DNA of 64,000 nucleotides from Rhizobium sp. 9140 (GCF_900067135.1 NZ_FJUR01000001.1:424501-488500); one strand, 5' to 3'. Positions 37,636-48,830 are shown, counted from the first letter of the stretch. Numbers and translations: made by a program. The notes: generated from the letters alone by a model not told the origin.

Positions 37636-38559
37636 TCAACGCCCCTTGCCAATCTCCGCCAGCTCGTAGGGCGTGGTCTGGTAGATATCATTGATCCAGT
37701 TGCCGAACAGCAGATGCGCATGGCTGCGCCAGCGGTTCTGCGGCGGCAGGTCAGGATCGTTGTGGGGGAAATAATTGTACGGCATCTTGATCGGCACGCC
37801 GGCATTCACGTCGCGGAAATACTCGTCCGAAAGGGACGTCGAATCATATTCCACATGGTTGAACACATAAAGACGGTTGCCGGCCTTCTCGTGCACGAAG
37901 CAGACACCCATCTCGTCGGACTCCATCAGGATCTCCAGCCCCGGCACCGTCTCGATATCCTCGCGGCGCACCTCGGTCCAGCGCGACACCGGAATCTGGA
38001 AATCGTCGGAAAAGCCGCTGAGATAGACCGAAGACGGGTTGAGATTATGGTGACGATAGACGCCAAAGGCCTTCTCGCGCAGCGCATGCTTCGGCACGCC
38101 ATGGAAATGATAGATCGCCGCCATTGCACCCCAGCAGATGTTGAGCGTGGAATGGACATGGGTGTGCGTCCAGTCGAAGATCTGCTGCATCTCATCCCAG
38201 TAGGTGACCTCCTCGAAGGGCAGCAGCTCCACCGGCGCGCCGGTGATGATCAGCCCGTCGAAATGCCGCTCACGGACATCCTCGAACGTCTCGTAGAAGG
38301 CGAGCAGGTGATCCTCGGACGTGTTCTTCGCCTTGTGGCTGCCGAGACGGATCAGCGTGAACTGCACCTGCAGGGGGGAAGCGCCGACGAGGCGCGCCAT
38401 CTGCACCTCGGTCTTGATCTTGTTCGGCATGAGGTTGAGCAGCCCGATCTGCAGCGGCCGGATATCCTGACGGATGGCGGCCGTTTCGGTCATCACCCGC
38501 ACGCCCTCGGAAACGAGGGTTTCAAAGGCGGGCAGCGTATCGGGTATCTTGATGGGCAT
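37636..38559 (-). CDS. metA: Homoserine O-acetyltransferase, MetA type
   Basis: First committed step of methionine synthesis, activating the homoserine hydroxyl (307 residues, normal for MetA). The catalytic Cys142 is in '[17 protein letters not shown]', with the catalytic His and Glu further on ('YVFNHVEYD'). Residue 111 is Glu ('GAPVELLPF'). In MetA enzymes Glu111 goes with acetyl-CoA use and Gly111 with succinyl-CoA use, so acetyl transfer is predicted although the family is often named succinyltransferase. The ATG at 38559 is preferred over an upstream in-frame ATG. A SAM-II riboswitch lies 65 bases upstream. Confidence 0.94.
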   Translation of the reverse strand: MPIKIPDTLPAFETLVSEGVRVMTETAAIRQDIRPLQIGLLNLMPNKIKTEVQMARLVGASPLQVQFTLIRLGSHKAKNTSEDHLLAFYETFEDVRERHFDGLIITGAPVELLPFEEVTYWDEMQQIFDWTHTHVHSTLNICWGAMAAIYHFHGVPKHALREKAFGVYRHHNLNPSSVYLSGFSDDFQIPVSRWTEVRREDIETVPGLEILMESDEMGVCFVHEKAGNRLYVFNHVEYDSTSLSDEYFRDVNAGVPIKMPYNYFPHNDPDLPPQNRWRSHAHLLFGNWINDIYQTTPYELAEIGKGR

Positions 38560-38624
38560 CGGCTTCACTCGGAATAACGACACCGGCCGAAATGGAGGGG
38601 TGCGGGCGAAACATCATCCCACGG

Positions 38625-38680
38625 CCCTTTAGCGACTTGTTTAACGTGGCTGCAAGCCGGCCGGCCAAATCACCACGCCG
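38625..38680 (-). ncRNA. SAM-II riboswitch (metA leader)
   Basis: The minus strand reads CGTGGTGATTTGG, a short variable loop, GGCTTGCAGCCACG, then TTAAACAAGTCGCTAAAGGG. CGTGG (38677-38673) pairs with CCACG (38649-38645) to form P1, and the conserved GATTT and GTCGCTAAAG segments form the pseudoknot of the SAM-II class, known upstream of metA in alphaproteobacteria. When SAM is bound, metA expression should fall, probably by blocking translation. The element begins right at the predicted start of transcription. Confidence 0.92.
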
Positions 38681-38684
38681 CAAG

Positions 38685-38713
38685 TCATAGACCCGATGCC
38701 CCCACGAATCAAG
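38685..38713 (-). promoter_or_regulatory. Promoter of the metA riboswitch transcript
   Basis: Minus strand CTTGAT (38713-38708), 17 bases, CTATGA (38690-38685): a close match to the alphaproteobacterial housekeeping pattern CTTGAC-N17-CTATAT. Transcription would start near 38679, at the first base of the aptamer. Confidence 0.65.
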
Positions 38714-38744
38714 GATGACGCGCATCAAGGACGCTGCGGGGTCT

Positions 38745-40577
<1,833 letters not shown>

Positions 40578-40579
40578 GG

Positions 40580-41230
40580 TCAGGCTCCTGTCATGTCGAG
40601 GGGGCGGGCGAGCAGCATCGCGCGGCCCGTGCCGAGCGTCAGCCGCACGGGTCCTTCCGCCACGTTGGAAAGGGTGCGCGACGACCCGAAGGGCACCGCG
40701 AAACGGGCGAGCGAATAGCGCGCGCCCGCAATGGAGAGATCGCTCAGTGTATCGAGACCAAGCACGGAGAAGAGGCAGCCTTTCGGCAAATCCATCTCGG
40801 TGATGCCGGGCAGCAGCGGCACCGCTTCCTCCTCGCCCGAGGTCAGGAGCACGTCGAGCCCCGTCTCGGCAAGGTGGAGGCCGTGCAACAGGTGCTGGAA
40901 GGCATGGTCGCTGCGCTCGCCGCCAAGCGCGCCGGCAAGGATGAGCCGCGTTGCACCACGCTCCAGTGCCGCCGCCACGGCGATCTCGCCGTCCGTCTCG
41001 TTCTTGGCCGGCGGATAGGGCTCGCGTGGTACGTCCGGCCAGGCGGCGATCAGCGCTGCCGGCGTCGAGTCGAAATCGCCGACCCAGAGCTCCGGTGTCA
41101 ACCCGATGGCGTCCGCGTGCCGCATGCCGCCATCGGCGGCGATCACGCGCGTGCCGGCAAGTTGCGCGGCCAGCCGGTCGGTCATCGTCAGCGGCCCGCC
41201 GAGCAGGATGGTGAATGCGGTTGCGGTCAT
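40580..41230 (-). CDS. thiN: Thiamine pyrophosphokinase
   Basis: Converts thiamine to thiamine diphosphate with ATP (216 residues). 'VIAADGGMRHADAIGLTPELWVGDFDSTP' is the N-terminal TPK motif with the metal-binding Asp residues, followed by 'PAKNETDGEIAVAAALERGA' and 'GGERSDHAFQHLL'. The C-terminal beta domain is intact. The ATG at 41230 gives the usual start. It is divergent from the riboswitch-controlled thiBPQ transporter, which brings in its substrate, and sucA in the same window uses the product as cofactor. Confidence 0.9.
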   Translation of the reverse strand: MTATAFTILLGGPLTMTDRLAAQLAGTRVIAADGGMRHADAIGLTPELWVGDFDSTPAALIAAWPDVPREPYPPAKNETDGEIAVAAALERGATRLILAGALGGERSDHAFQHLLHGLHLAETGLDVLLTSGEEEAVPLLPGITEMDLPKGCLFSVLGLDTLSDLSIAGARYSLARFAVPFGSSRTLSNVAEGPVRLTLGTGRAMLLARPLDMTGA

Positions 41231-41333
41231 CGCGCTGCCATAGCGCGAAGCAGCCCCGGAGGCAAAGGTCAAACGGCGCGAAAGTCCCGAACGGCATGGC
41301 GCTTTCACATCCGCGCATCCTGCAACCTTGGAT

Positions 41334-41362
41334 CTTGCCAAGGGGCGGCACGGCGTCTAGAT
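41334..41362 (+). promoter_or_regulatory. Promoter of the thiBPQ riboswitch transcript
   Basis: CTTGCC (41334-41339), 17 bases, CTAGAT (41357-41362). The spacing and CTAxAT form match the alphaproteobacterial housekeeping promoter. Transcription would start near 41369, four bases before the riboswitch. Confidence 0.65.
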
Positions 41363-41372
41363 CTTTGCATGC

Positions 41373-41484
41373 TCTAACGGGGTGCCTTTCCAGCGCGACG
41401 ATCCTTCGTCGCGGGAAGACGGGCTGAGAGGCTGAAAGCCAACCCGCGGAACCTGATACGGTTAACACCGGCGGAGGGATTAGA
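41373..41484 (+). ncRNA. TPP riboswitch (THI element) upstream of thiBPQ
   Basis: P1 is TCTAA (41373-41377) with TTAGA (41480-41484). The conserved thi-box parts are present: GGGGTGC at the 5' side, a long P3 hairpin, CTGAGA (inside ggctgagaggct), AACCTGAT and the 3' GGCGGAGGGAT. TPP binding should reduce expression of the transporter. Downstream, a pyrimidine stretch CTCCCCTT (41501-41508) can pair with the ribosome site AAGGAGG (41524-41530), pointing to control of translation. Confidence 0.95.
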
Positions 41485-41535
41485 CGGCTCGCAAGCGCTA
41501 CTCCCCTTGAAACCCGAATTCTGAAGGAGGCGCGC

Positions 41536-42555
41536 ATGCGCAGCACATGGCTTTTTACCACCACGGTCCCTCTGCTTCTCGCGGTGGGCATGTTTACGGG
41601 GGCGCAAGCGGCCGAGACGAAGACGCTGACCGTCTATACCTATGAGAGCTTCACCAGCGAATGGGGTCCAGGCCCGAAGATCGCCGAAAGCTTCGAAAAG
41701 ACCTGCGATTGCAAGCTGACCTATGTCAGCGTCGCCGATGGCGTGGAGCTGCTCACACGGCTGAAGCTCGAAGGCCCCGCATCCAAGGCGGACGTCGTCG
41801 TCGGCCTCGATACCAACCTCGTCGCTGAGGCCAAGGCCACCGGCTTCTTTGCCGCGCACGGCCTCGACACCTCGGCCCTAGAGGTTCCCGGCGGCTTTTC
41901 GGACGATAGCTTCGTGCCTTATGATTACGGCCATTTCGCCTTCGTCTACGACACGCAGACGCTGAAGACACCGCCGAAGAGCCTGAAGGAACTGGTCGAG
42001 GGCGACGCAAGGGACAAGATCGTCATCGAGGACCCGCGCACCTCCACACCCGGCCTCGGCCTGCTTCTGTGGGTAAAATCCGTCTATGGCGAAAAATCGG
42101 GCGAAGCCTGGGCAAAGCTGAAGGACCGCATCCTCACCGTCACCCCCGGCTGGTCGGAAGCCTACGGCCTCTTCACCAAGGGCGAAGCGCCCATGGTTCT
42201 GTCCTACACGACGTCGCCCGCCTACCACATGGTTGCCGAAAACAGCGATCGCTATCAGGCGGCCGATTTCGCCGAGGGTCACTACATCCAGATCGAGGTG
42301 GCCGGCATGACGAAGGCCGCGCGCGATCCTGACCTCGCCAAGGCCTTCCTCGCCTTCCTCGACGGTCCGGAAGCGCAGGCTATCCTGCCCACGACCAACT
42401 GGATGATGCCGGTGGCAACCCCCAGCGAACCGCTGCCGGAGGCTTTCGGAAAGCTGGTCCAGCCGAAGACCACCTTTCTGATGAGCCCCGAGGAGGTCGC
42501 CAAGAACCGCAAGGCCTGGATCGACGAATGGCTGGCCGTCATGAGCCGGAACTGA
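41536..42555 (+). CDS. thiB: Thiamine ABC transporter substrate-binding protein
   Basis: Periplasmic thiamine/TPP-binding protein (339 residues). A signal peptide (about 1-26, ending 'GAQA') is followed by the mature start '[20 protein letters not shown]', then '[19 protein letters not shown]' and '[13 protein letters not shown]', all typical of ThiB. AAGGAGG lies 6-12 bases before the ATG at 41536 and can be paired away by the riboswitch leader. It is the first gene of thiBPQ; thiP follows eight bases after the stop. Confidence 0.95.
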   Translation: MRSTWLFTTTVPLLLAVGMFTGAQAAETKTLTVYTYESFTSEWGPGPKIAESFEKTCDCKLTYVSVADGVELLTRLKLEGPASKADVVVGLDTNLVAEAKATGFFAAHGLDTSALEVPGGFSDDSFVPYDYGHFAFVYDTQTLKTPPKSLKELVEGDARDKIVIEDPRTSTPGLGLLLWVKSVYGEKSGEAWAKLKDRILTVTPGWSEAYGLFTKGEAPMVLSYTTSPAYHMVAENSDRYQAADFAEGHYIQIEVAGMTKAARDPDLAKAFLAFLDGPEAQAILPTTNWMMPVATPSEPLPEAFGKLVQPKTTFLMSPEEVAKNRKAWIDEWLAVMSRN

Positions 42556-42562
42556 CCCCTGC

Positions 42563-44211
42563 ATGCCGGCCGCTCGTGATCGCCGTCTGACACACGCGCT
42601 CGGCGTGGCGGGCATCACCGGTATCACGCTGTTCGTCGGCGCCGCCATCCTCGCTCTGGCGCTGGCCGCGACCGGTGAGGCGGCGGGCACGAGGGATACC
42701 AGCGGTGTCTTCGACGCCCCTGTCTTCGACGCCTATGTCTGGCGCGTCGCCCGTTCCACGATCATCCAGGCCGGTCTTTCCACGCTCCTGTCAGTCGCCT
42801 TCGCCATTCCCGTGGCCTTGGCGCTTGCCCGGCGCCGAAGCTTTATCGGCCGGATCTGGATCATCCGGCTGATGGCGCTGCCGCTCGGCCTGCCGGCGCT
42901 GGTCGCAGCCCTCGGCATCGTCGGCATCTGGGGACGGCAAGGCGTCGTCAACGATCTGTTCGCGATGCTCGATTTTGGCCGGCCCGTCGCGATCTATGGG
43001 CTCGCCGGCATTCTCGTCGCGCATGTCTTCTTCAACATGCCGCTCGCCGTCAGACTGCTGCTGTCGGGGCTCGAGCGCATTCCCGGCGAATACTGGCTCC
43101 TCTCTGCCAATCTCGGAATATCCAGCTTTTCGCTCTTCCGCTTCATCGAGTGGCCGGTTATCCGCGGCCTGCTGTCGGGCATCGCCGGCCTTATCTTCAT
43201 GCTGTGCGCCACCAGTTTCACGCTGGTGCTGACGCTCGGCGGGGGACCGGCGGCGAGCACGCTGGAGGTCGCGATCTATCAGGCCCTGCGGTTCGACTTC
43301 GATCCCCCGCGCGCCATCGCGCTCTCGGCGCTGCAGATCATGGTGACGGCCGTGCTCCTCTTCGTCCTTCGCTGGCTGACCCCGCCCGCAACCGAGGGCT
43401 TTACGACCGGCCGGCCGGTGCGCCGCTTCGATGGCCGGTCGCGCACCGCCATCCTCGCCGATATCCTTGTCATCGCGCTCGCAGCCCTCTTCGTCGCAGC
43501 GCCGCTCGTCTCCGTCCTTGTCTCGGGCCTTGCCTCCGACCTCGCTAAACTCGCATCGGACGCCCAAGTCTACCGGGCGCTAGCGACCAGCCTCGGCATC
43601 GCCGCGGCATCGGCTGTTCTTTCGGTCGCCCTCGCCACCGTCATGCTTACGACGCGCCAGATCCTGCTCTCGCCACGCCGGCCGGGCCGTTTCGCGCATA
43701 TCTTCTCCGGCAGCGTCGCCGCCGGCACATCGCTGGTCCTCCTCGTGCCGCCGGTCGTCATCGGGGCGGGATGGTTTCTGCTGTTGCGCCCGTTCGGCGA
43801 TGTCGCCCGCTTCGCGCCGGTCGTCATCACCCTCATCAACACGCTGATGGCGCTGCCCTTCGTCACCCGCGTGCTGGCACCTGCCATCGCAACGCACGCC
43901 GCCCGCACCGGACGCCTGACGACGAGCCTCGGCATTTCCGGCTGGTCCCGCATCGTGCTTGTGGATTGGCCGGGCCTGCGCCGCCCGTTATCGATGGCCC
44001 TGTCCTTCGCCAGCGCCCTGTCTCTGGGCGATCTCGGCGCGGTCGCATTGTTCGGATCACAGGATATGGTGACCCTGCCCTACCTGCTCTACAGCCGCAT
44101 GGGCAGCTACCGCACCACGGACGCTGCCGGCCTCGCCCTCCTCCTCGGCATCGTCTGCATCGCCCTCACCATCCTCGGAACCGCACGCGAGAGCCCGAGG
44201 AAACGCGCATC

Positions 44212-44215
<4 letters not shown>
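42563..44215 (+). CDS. thiP: Thiamine ABC transporter permease
   Basis: A 550-residue permease with two binding-protein-dependent transport domains in one chain, about twelve membrane helices in total. Each half has the EAA-type loop that contacts the ATPase: 'YWLLSANLGISSFSLFRFIEWP' in the first half and 'RLTTSLGISGWSRIVLVDWP' in the second. The start ATG lies eight bases after thiB, and the stop overlaps the thiQ start as ATGA, so the three proteins are produced together. Confidence 0.93.
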
Positions 44216-44961
<746 letters not shown>

Positions 44962-45080
44962 ACCGCCTTGATACCGCATGCCACAATTTGACCGTCCGCC
45001 TGTGGCACCCGCGGTGGGGCGAAGCGGCAGCCGCGCATCGACGCGGCACAGGAACGGGACAACAGAGAGCGACAGCTTTT

Positions 45081-45107
45081 TTCCGCAAACCGCCAGGCTT
45101 TGCGGAA
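45081..45107. repeat. Perfect inverted repeat between thiQ and the M48 gene
   Basis: TTCCGCAAA (45081-45089) and TTTGCGGAA (45099-45107) are perfect 9-base arms with a 9-base loop, preceded by TTTTTT on the + strand. It is 120 bases after thiQ. A following T run is missing on either strand, so it is a poor terminator and possibly a regulatory site. The rest of the 293-base gap holds nothing else I recognise. Confidence 0.45.
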
Positions 45108-45254
45108 TTATACAGTAGGCATGGGCGGCACGAATAGGCTAGATCGGGCTCTGGGAAACGGGGCGATTGCACGTCTCCCAGGATGTAGGGCGGCTCTGCC
45201 GGAACTGCCGTAAGAGCGTTCGGCACGCCGCCGGACGCGAACATGGGCTGAGGC

Positions 45255-46775
45255 ATGACGGTGAACGAGCGGAACGAGCGGAACGGCGGGCATCTGTCGG
45301 CCCGTGGCATTGCAAGCACCCTGCGCGCGTCCGTCGCCGGCCTCGCTCTGCTGGCGCTCGCCGGTTGCCAGAGCGCCATCGAGCAGAGCTATGAGCCGAG
45401 CGTCTCTCCCTCCGCCACCCCGCAGATCGTCGATGAAGTCCAGAAGAACGATCCTCGCGCGCAGATGGGCGCCCGCGAACATCCGCGAATCGTTGCGAGC
45501 TATGGCGGCGAATACAAGGACGAGAAGACGGAGCGGCTGGTCGCCCGCATCACCGGCGCGCTGACGGCTGTATCCGAGAACCCCAACCAGTCCTATCGCA
45601 TTACGCTGCTGAACTCGCCCGCCATCAACGCGTTCGCTTTGCCCGGCGGCTATCTCTACGTCACGCGCGGCCTGCTGGCGCTCGCCGACGACGCCTCCGA
45701 GGTTGCCGCCGTGCTTTCGCACGAAATGGCGCACGTCACCGCCAATCACGGCATCCAGCGCCAGCAGCGCGAGGAAGCCGAAGTCATCGCCAGCCGCGTC
45801 GTCTCCGAAGTTCTTTCGAGCGACCTCGCCGGCAAGCAGGCGCTTGCCCGCGGCAAGCTGCGGCTCGCCGCCTTCTCGCGCAATCAGGAGCTTCAGGCCG
45901 ACGTGATCGGCGTGCGCATGCTGGGTGAAGCGGGCTACGACCCCTATGCCGCCGCACGCTTTCTCGATGCCATGGCCGCCTATAGCCGTTTCTCCTCCGT
46001 GGATCCGGACACCGACCAGAGCATGGACTTCCTGTCGAGCCACCCGAACGCGCCGCAGCGCGTGGAACTCGCCCGCCGCCATGCCCGCGCCTTCGGCCCT
46101 GAGGGCACGACGGGCGACCGTGGCCGCGACTATTTCCTCGATGGTATCGACGGCCTGCTCTATGGCGACAGCCCGCAGGAGGGCTATGTCCGCGGACAGA
46201 CCTTCCTGCATGGCAAGCTCGGCATTCGCTTCGATGTGCCGGCCGGCTTCCAGATCGACAACAAGGCGGAAGCGGTGCTCGCCACCGGCCCCGGCGAGAT
46301 CGCCATCCGCTTCGATGGCGTGGCCGACACCCAGCGTCGCAGCCTGACTGACTATATCGCGAGCGGCTGGGTGACCGGCCTTCAGCCCGAAACGATCCAC
46401 GCCATCACCATCAATGGTCTGGAAGCCGCAACCGCGCGCGCGTCTGCAGAGCGTTGGGATTTCGACGTGACGGTGCTGCGCATCGACACCCAGATCTACC
46501 GGTTCCTTACGGCCGTGCCCAAAGGCATGCCCTCGCTGGAGCCAACGGCCGACGTGCTGCGCAAATCCTTCCGTCGCATGAGCCCGCAGGAGGCCGCAGC
46601 CCTCAAGCCGCTCCGCATCCGCGTGATCACTGTCGGTCCCGGCGATACGCTTGCGACCTTGTCTGCCCGCATGATGGGCACCGACCGCAAGCTCGATCTC
46701 TTTCGCCTGATCAACGCCCTGCAGATCACCTCGACCATCAAGCCTGGCGACCGCATCAAGATCATTTCGGAGTAG
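45255..46775 (+). CDS. M48-family zinc metalloprotease, lipoprotein
   Basis: A 506-residue lipoprotein protease. The lipobox 'LALAGC' gives lipidation at Cys38 after an unusually long n-region that begins with a small repeat (NERNERN). The catalytic zinc motif is 'LSHEMAHVTANHG', with the third ligand Glu in 'NQELQADVIGVRML'. After the protease domain (about 70-260) comes a long C-terminal part ending in a LysM-like segment ('TVGPGDTLATLSARM...LINAL'), which suggests peptidoglycan contact. The family includes BepA and LoiP, which clear misfolded outer-membrane proteins. It is convergent with rpoH2, sharing a strong terminator, an apt neighbour for a stress protease. Confidence 0.85.
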   Translation: MTVNERNERNGGHLSARGIASTLRASVAGLALLALAGCQSAIEQSYEPSVSPSATPQIVDEVQKNDPRAQMGAREHPRIVASYGGEYKDEKTERLVARITGALTAVSENPNQSYRITLLNSPAINAFALPGGYLYVTRGLLALADDASEVAAVLSHEMAHVTANHGIQRQQREEAEVIASRVVSEVLSSDLAGKQALARGKLRLAAFSRNQELQADVIGVRMLGEAGYDPYAAARFLDAMAAYSRFSSVDPDTDQSMDFLSSHPNAPQRVELARRHARAFGPEGTTGDRGRDYFLDGIDGLLYGDSPQEGYVRGQTFLHGKLGIRFDVPAGFQIDNKAEAVLATGPGEIAIRFDGVADTQRRSLTDYIASGWVTGLQPETIHAITINGLEAATARASAERWDFDVTVLRIDTQIYRFLTAVPKGMPSLEPTADVLRKSFRRMSPQEAAALKPLRIRVITVGPGDTLATLSARMMGTDRKLDLFRLINALQITSTIKPGDRIKIISE

Positions 46776-46795
46776 ACCAATATCCGAGGCAGACA

Positions 46796-46830
46796 CGAAA
46801 AAGCCCGCCGGTGTGGCGGGCTTTTTCGTA
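46796..46830. terminator. Bidirectional terminator between M48 protease and rpoH2
   Basis: ACGAAAAAGCCCGCC (46796-46810) and GGCGGGCTTTTTCGT (46816-46830) are perfect 15-base arms with a 5-base loop. A and T runs on both sides allow termination in both directions. Confidence 0.9.
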
Positions 46831-46850
46831 CGCGTCTGTGTAGACCGACC

Positions 46851-47717
46851 TCAGTGGGCCGTCAGCGCGAGTTCAGGAGCTTGTGCGACCAGCGCCACCT
46901 TCAGCTTTTCCAGTGCGCGTGTCTCGATCTGGCGGACGCGTTCCTTGGAAATTCCGAGATCGGCGCCGAGTTCTTCGAGTGTCGCGCTGTCTTCCGACAG
47001 TCGGCGGGCGCGGATGATCTTCATTTCGCGATCGTTCAACTGCTCCAGCGCATGGCCGAGCCAGTTCTTGCGGCGTTCCTGATCGATCATGTCCGTGACC
47101 TGCTCGTCCGGCAGGGGTGCGGCGCAGGCCAAAAGGTCGAGGCGTTCGCCGCTGTCGGCGTCACCTGAAGAGATGGGAGCCTGTAGAGACGAATCGCTAC
47201 CGGAGAGACGTGCATCCATTGTCTGGACGTCCGCAAGGCTGACACCGAGGGCCGAGGCGATTTCTTCGTGAACCGCACGAGCGGTCAGCTGACTGTTGCC
47301 CTGAGCAAGCTTGGCGCGCAGGCGGCGCAGGTTGAAGAAGAGCGCCTTCTGGGCCGAGGAGGTCCCGCCGCGGACGATCGACCAGTTGCGCAGGACATAA
47401 TCCTGCATAGAAGCACGGATCCACCATGTTGCGTAGGTCGAGAAGCGAACATCGCGGCTGGGCTCGAACCGAGCTGCGGCTTCCAGAAGACCGATATGGC
47501 CCTCCTGAACCAGATCGCTCATCGGCAGGCCAAAATGCCGGAATTTGGCGGCCATGGAGATCACCAGACGCATATGCGCCATGGCTATCTTGTTGCGCGC
47601 ATCTTGATCCTGATTGTCCTTCCAGGCCTGCGCCAGAAGCTGCTCCTCGCCACGCTCCAGATAGGGAGCCGCCATGGCAATCTTGATCATGCGCCTGTCT
47701 GCAGAAAGATTTTTCAT
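46851..47717 (-). CDS. rpoH2: RNA polymerase sigma factor RpoH2
   Basis: A 288-residue heat-shock-type sigma-70 factor. Region 2 holds 'DLVQEGHIGLLEAAARFEPSRDVRFSTYATWWIRASMQDYVLRN', the RpoH box appears as 'AQKALFFNLRRLRAKL', and region 4.2 is 'LEELGADLGISKERVRQIETRALEKL'. The divergent sequence from classic RpoH, for example LSGSDSSLQAP, and its position fit the second paralogue, RpoH2, of rhizobia. An EcfG/RpoE2-type promoter lies about 190 bases upstream, in line with known general-stress control of rpoH2 in Sinorhizobium. The start ATG overlaps the TGA of a leader reading frame. Confidence 0.88.
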   Translation of the reverse strand: MKNLSADRRMIKIAMAAPYLERGEEQLLAQAWKDNQDQDARNKIAMAHMRLVISMAAKFRHFGLPMSDLVQEGHIGLLEAAARFEPSRDVRFSTYATWWIRASMQDYVLRNWSIVRGGTSSAQKALFFNLRRLRAKLAQGNSQLTARAVHEEIASALGVSLADVQTMDARLSGSDSSLQAPISSGDADSGERLDLLACAAPLPDEQVTDMIDQERRKNWLGHALEQLNDREMKIIRARRLSEDSATLEELGADLGISKERVRQIETRALEKLKVALVAQAPELALTAH

Positions 47718-47905
47718 CGGCTACTCCATGACGGGCACGCGACCGTGCCTCCGGGCTGGGCTTTGGGGAAACGCATTGCGATGGTGAAAGACTTGACCTG
47801 CAATCGAGACGCCCTACTTCCGTTGTATGAGACGACGCCAAGCGGATGGACATCGGTTCGATCTGGGTCCGGCCGGGTGCTTGGCCAGTCGATCGGACGT
47901 TTCAT

Positions 47906-47930
47906 AACGCCTGCTTTTCATAAAAGTTCC
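47906..47930 (-). promoter_or_regulatory. EcfG (RpoE2)-type promoter of rpoH2
   Basis: Minus strand GGAAC (47930-47926), 16 bases, CGTT (47909-47906), a full match to the consensus of the alphaproteobacterial general-stress sigma factor EcfG. RpoE2-dependent transcription of rpoH2 is established in Sinorhizobium meliloti, so the assignment is well supported. Confidence 0.75.
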
Positions 47931-48089
47931 GCCCGCCAACGCCGATGTGCAGCGTCGAAGCGAATTTTTGATCACACCTTGTGAACCGTGGCGACAGGCA
48001 CCCCTCGCGACGTGCTCCCTTCGCCTTTGGCAGGCCATCATCCGAGCGATGCTTCTGTGTGCGACGCGAATTCGCGCTTGCCGATCTCG

Positions 48090-48104
48090 TTAAAATACCG
48101 TTAA
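48090..48104. promoter_or_regulatory. CtrA-type box (TTAA-N7-TTAA) upstream of the GNAT gene
   Basis: TTAA at 48090-48093 and 48101-48104 with exactly seven bases between, about 70 bases before the ATG at 48173. The trailing base is T rather than C. Confidence 0.4.
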
Positions 48105-48172
48105 TTTCGTCTCTGCCGGGCATGATGCCACGGCGTGACGAAGATGGGACGGACAGGGTCGACACGCGAAAC

Positions 48173-48679
48173 ATGAAGACATTGTCTATCGAAGTGCGCC
48201 CCGGCCTGCCGAGAGACGCCGCCGAAATCTCGCAGGTTCACCGTCTTTCCTGGCTGCACACCTATTCCGGCCTGATCCCACATCGCCCGCTGAACGAGAT
48301 GGTCGATCGCCGCAATGCGGACTGGTGGCGCAAGGCAACCGGCGGGCCTTCCACCCTTCTCATTATCGAAGTCGCCGGCGTCATTGCCGGCTATGCAACG
48401 CTCGGCCTGTCCCGTTCCCGCGCTCTGCCGCAGGAAGGTGAGGTCTACGAAATCTATTTCCGCCCGGAATATCAAGGCATCGGCCTTGGCCGCATTCTCT
48501 TCGGCGAGGCAAGCAGCCTCTTGAAATCGCTCGGCTGTCGCGGTCTCGTCGTCTGGTGCCTGGAGGACAGCGCGCAGGCGGATCGCTTCTTTCGCAATGC
48601 CGGCGGCCGCGACGCCTGCGAAGGCATGGAGGATTTCGGCGGAAAGAGCCTGAAGAAGATCGGCTATGTCTGGAGCTGA
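48173..48679 (+). CDS. GNAT-family N-acetyltransferase
   Basis: A 168-residue acetyltransferase: an N-terminal strand-helix 'IEVRPGLPRDAAEISQVHRLSWLHTYSGLIP', then the acetyl-CoA motif A 'EIYFRPEYQGIGLGRILFGEASSLL' with the Q/RxxGxG/A loop as QGIGLG, and 'LVVWCLEDSAQADRFFRNAGG' as motif B. The 'WxxTYxGLIP' start is shared by a large group of GNATs near RimI-like and phosphinothricin acetyltransferases, with unknown substrates. In-frame ATGs up to 17 codons upstream are possible starts. Divergent from rpoH2; ppa follows after 151 bases. Confidence 0.82.
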   Translation: MKTLSIEVRPGLPRDAAEISQVHRLSWLHTYSGLIPHRPLNEMVDRRNADWWRKATGGPSTLLIIEVAGVIAGYATLGLSRSRALPQEGEVYEIYFRPEYQGIGLGRILFGEASSLLKSLGCRGLVVWCLEDSAQADRFFRNAGGRDACEGMEDFGGKSLKKIGYVWS

Positions 48680-48830
48680 TGCGCGCTGCCGACAAAGCTC
48701 TAAAATCGATAAATGGTCGCTCTTTAACCTCTTTGCCTACAAATGAACGCTTCAGAGCGCCGCTGATATTGCACAACGGCAGGTTTGGCTTTATCGGACG
48801 TCAGTCCCACTTCAGAAGCATGGAGGCTTC

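Larger units (their letters stand above)
47718..48172. other. Divergent intergenic region rpoH2 / GNAT gene
   Basis: The 455-base gap holds the EcfG-type promoter of rpoH2, a leader region with a small reading frame that overlaps the rpoH2 start (minus strand, from an ATG at 47776 to a TGA at 47714), and a TTAA-N7-TTAA box ahead of the rightward gene. I see no structured RNA that I can name. Confidence 0.5.

Noticed and set aside
46454..46843. Plus-strand frame over the end of the M48 gene and terminator
   Set aside because: It runs through the perfect terminator hairpin and is out of frame with the conserved protease.
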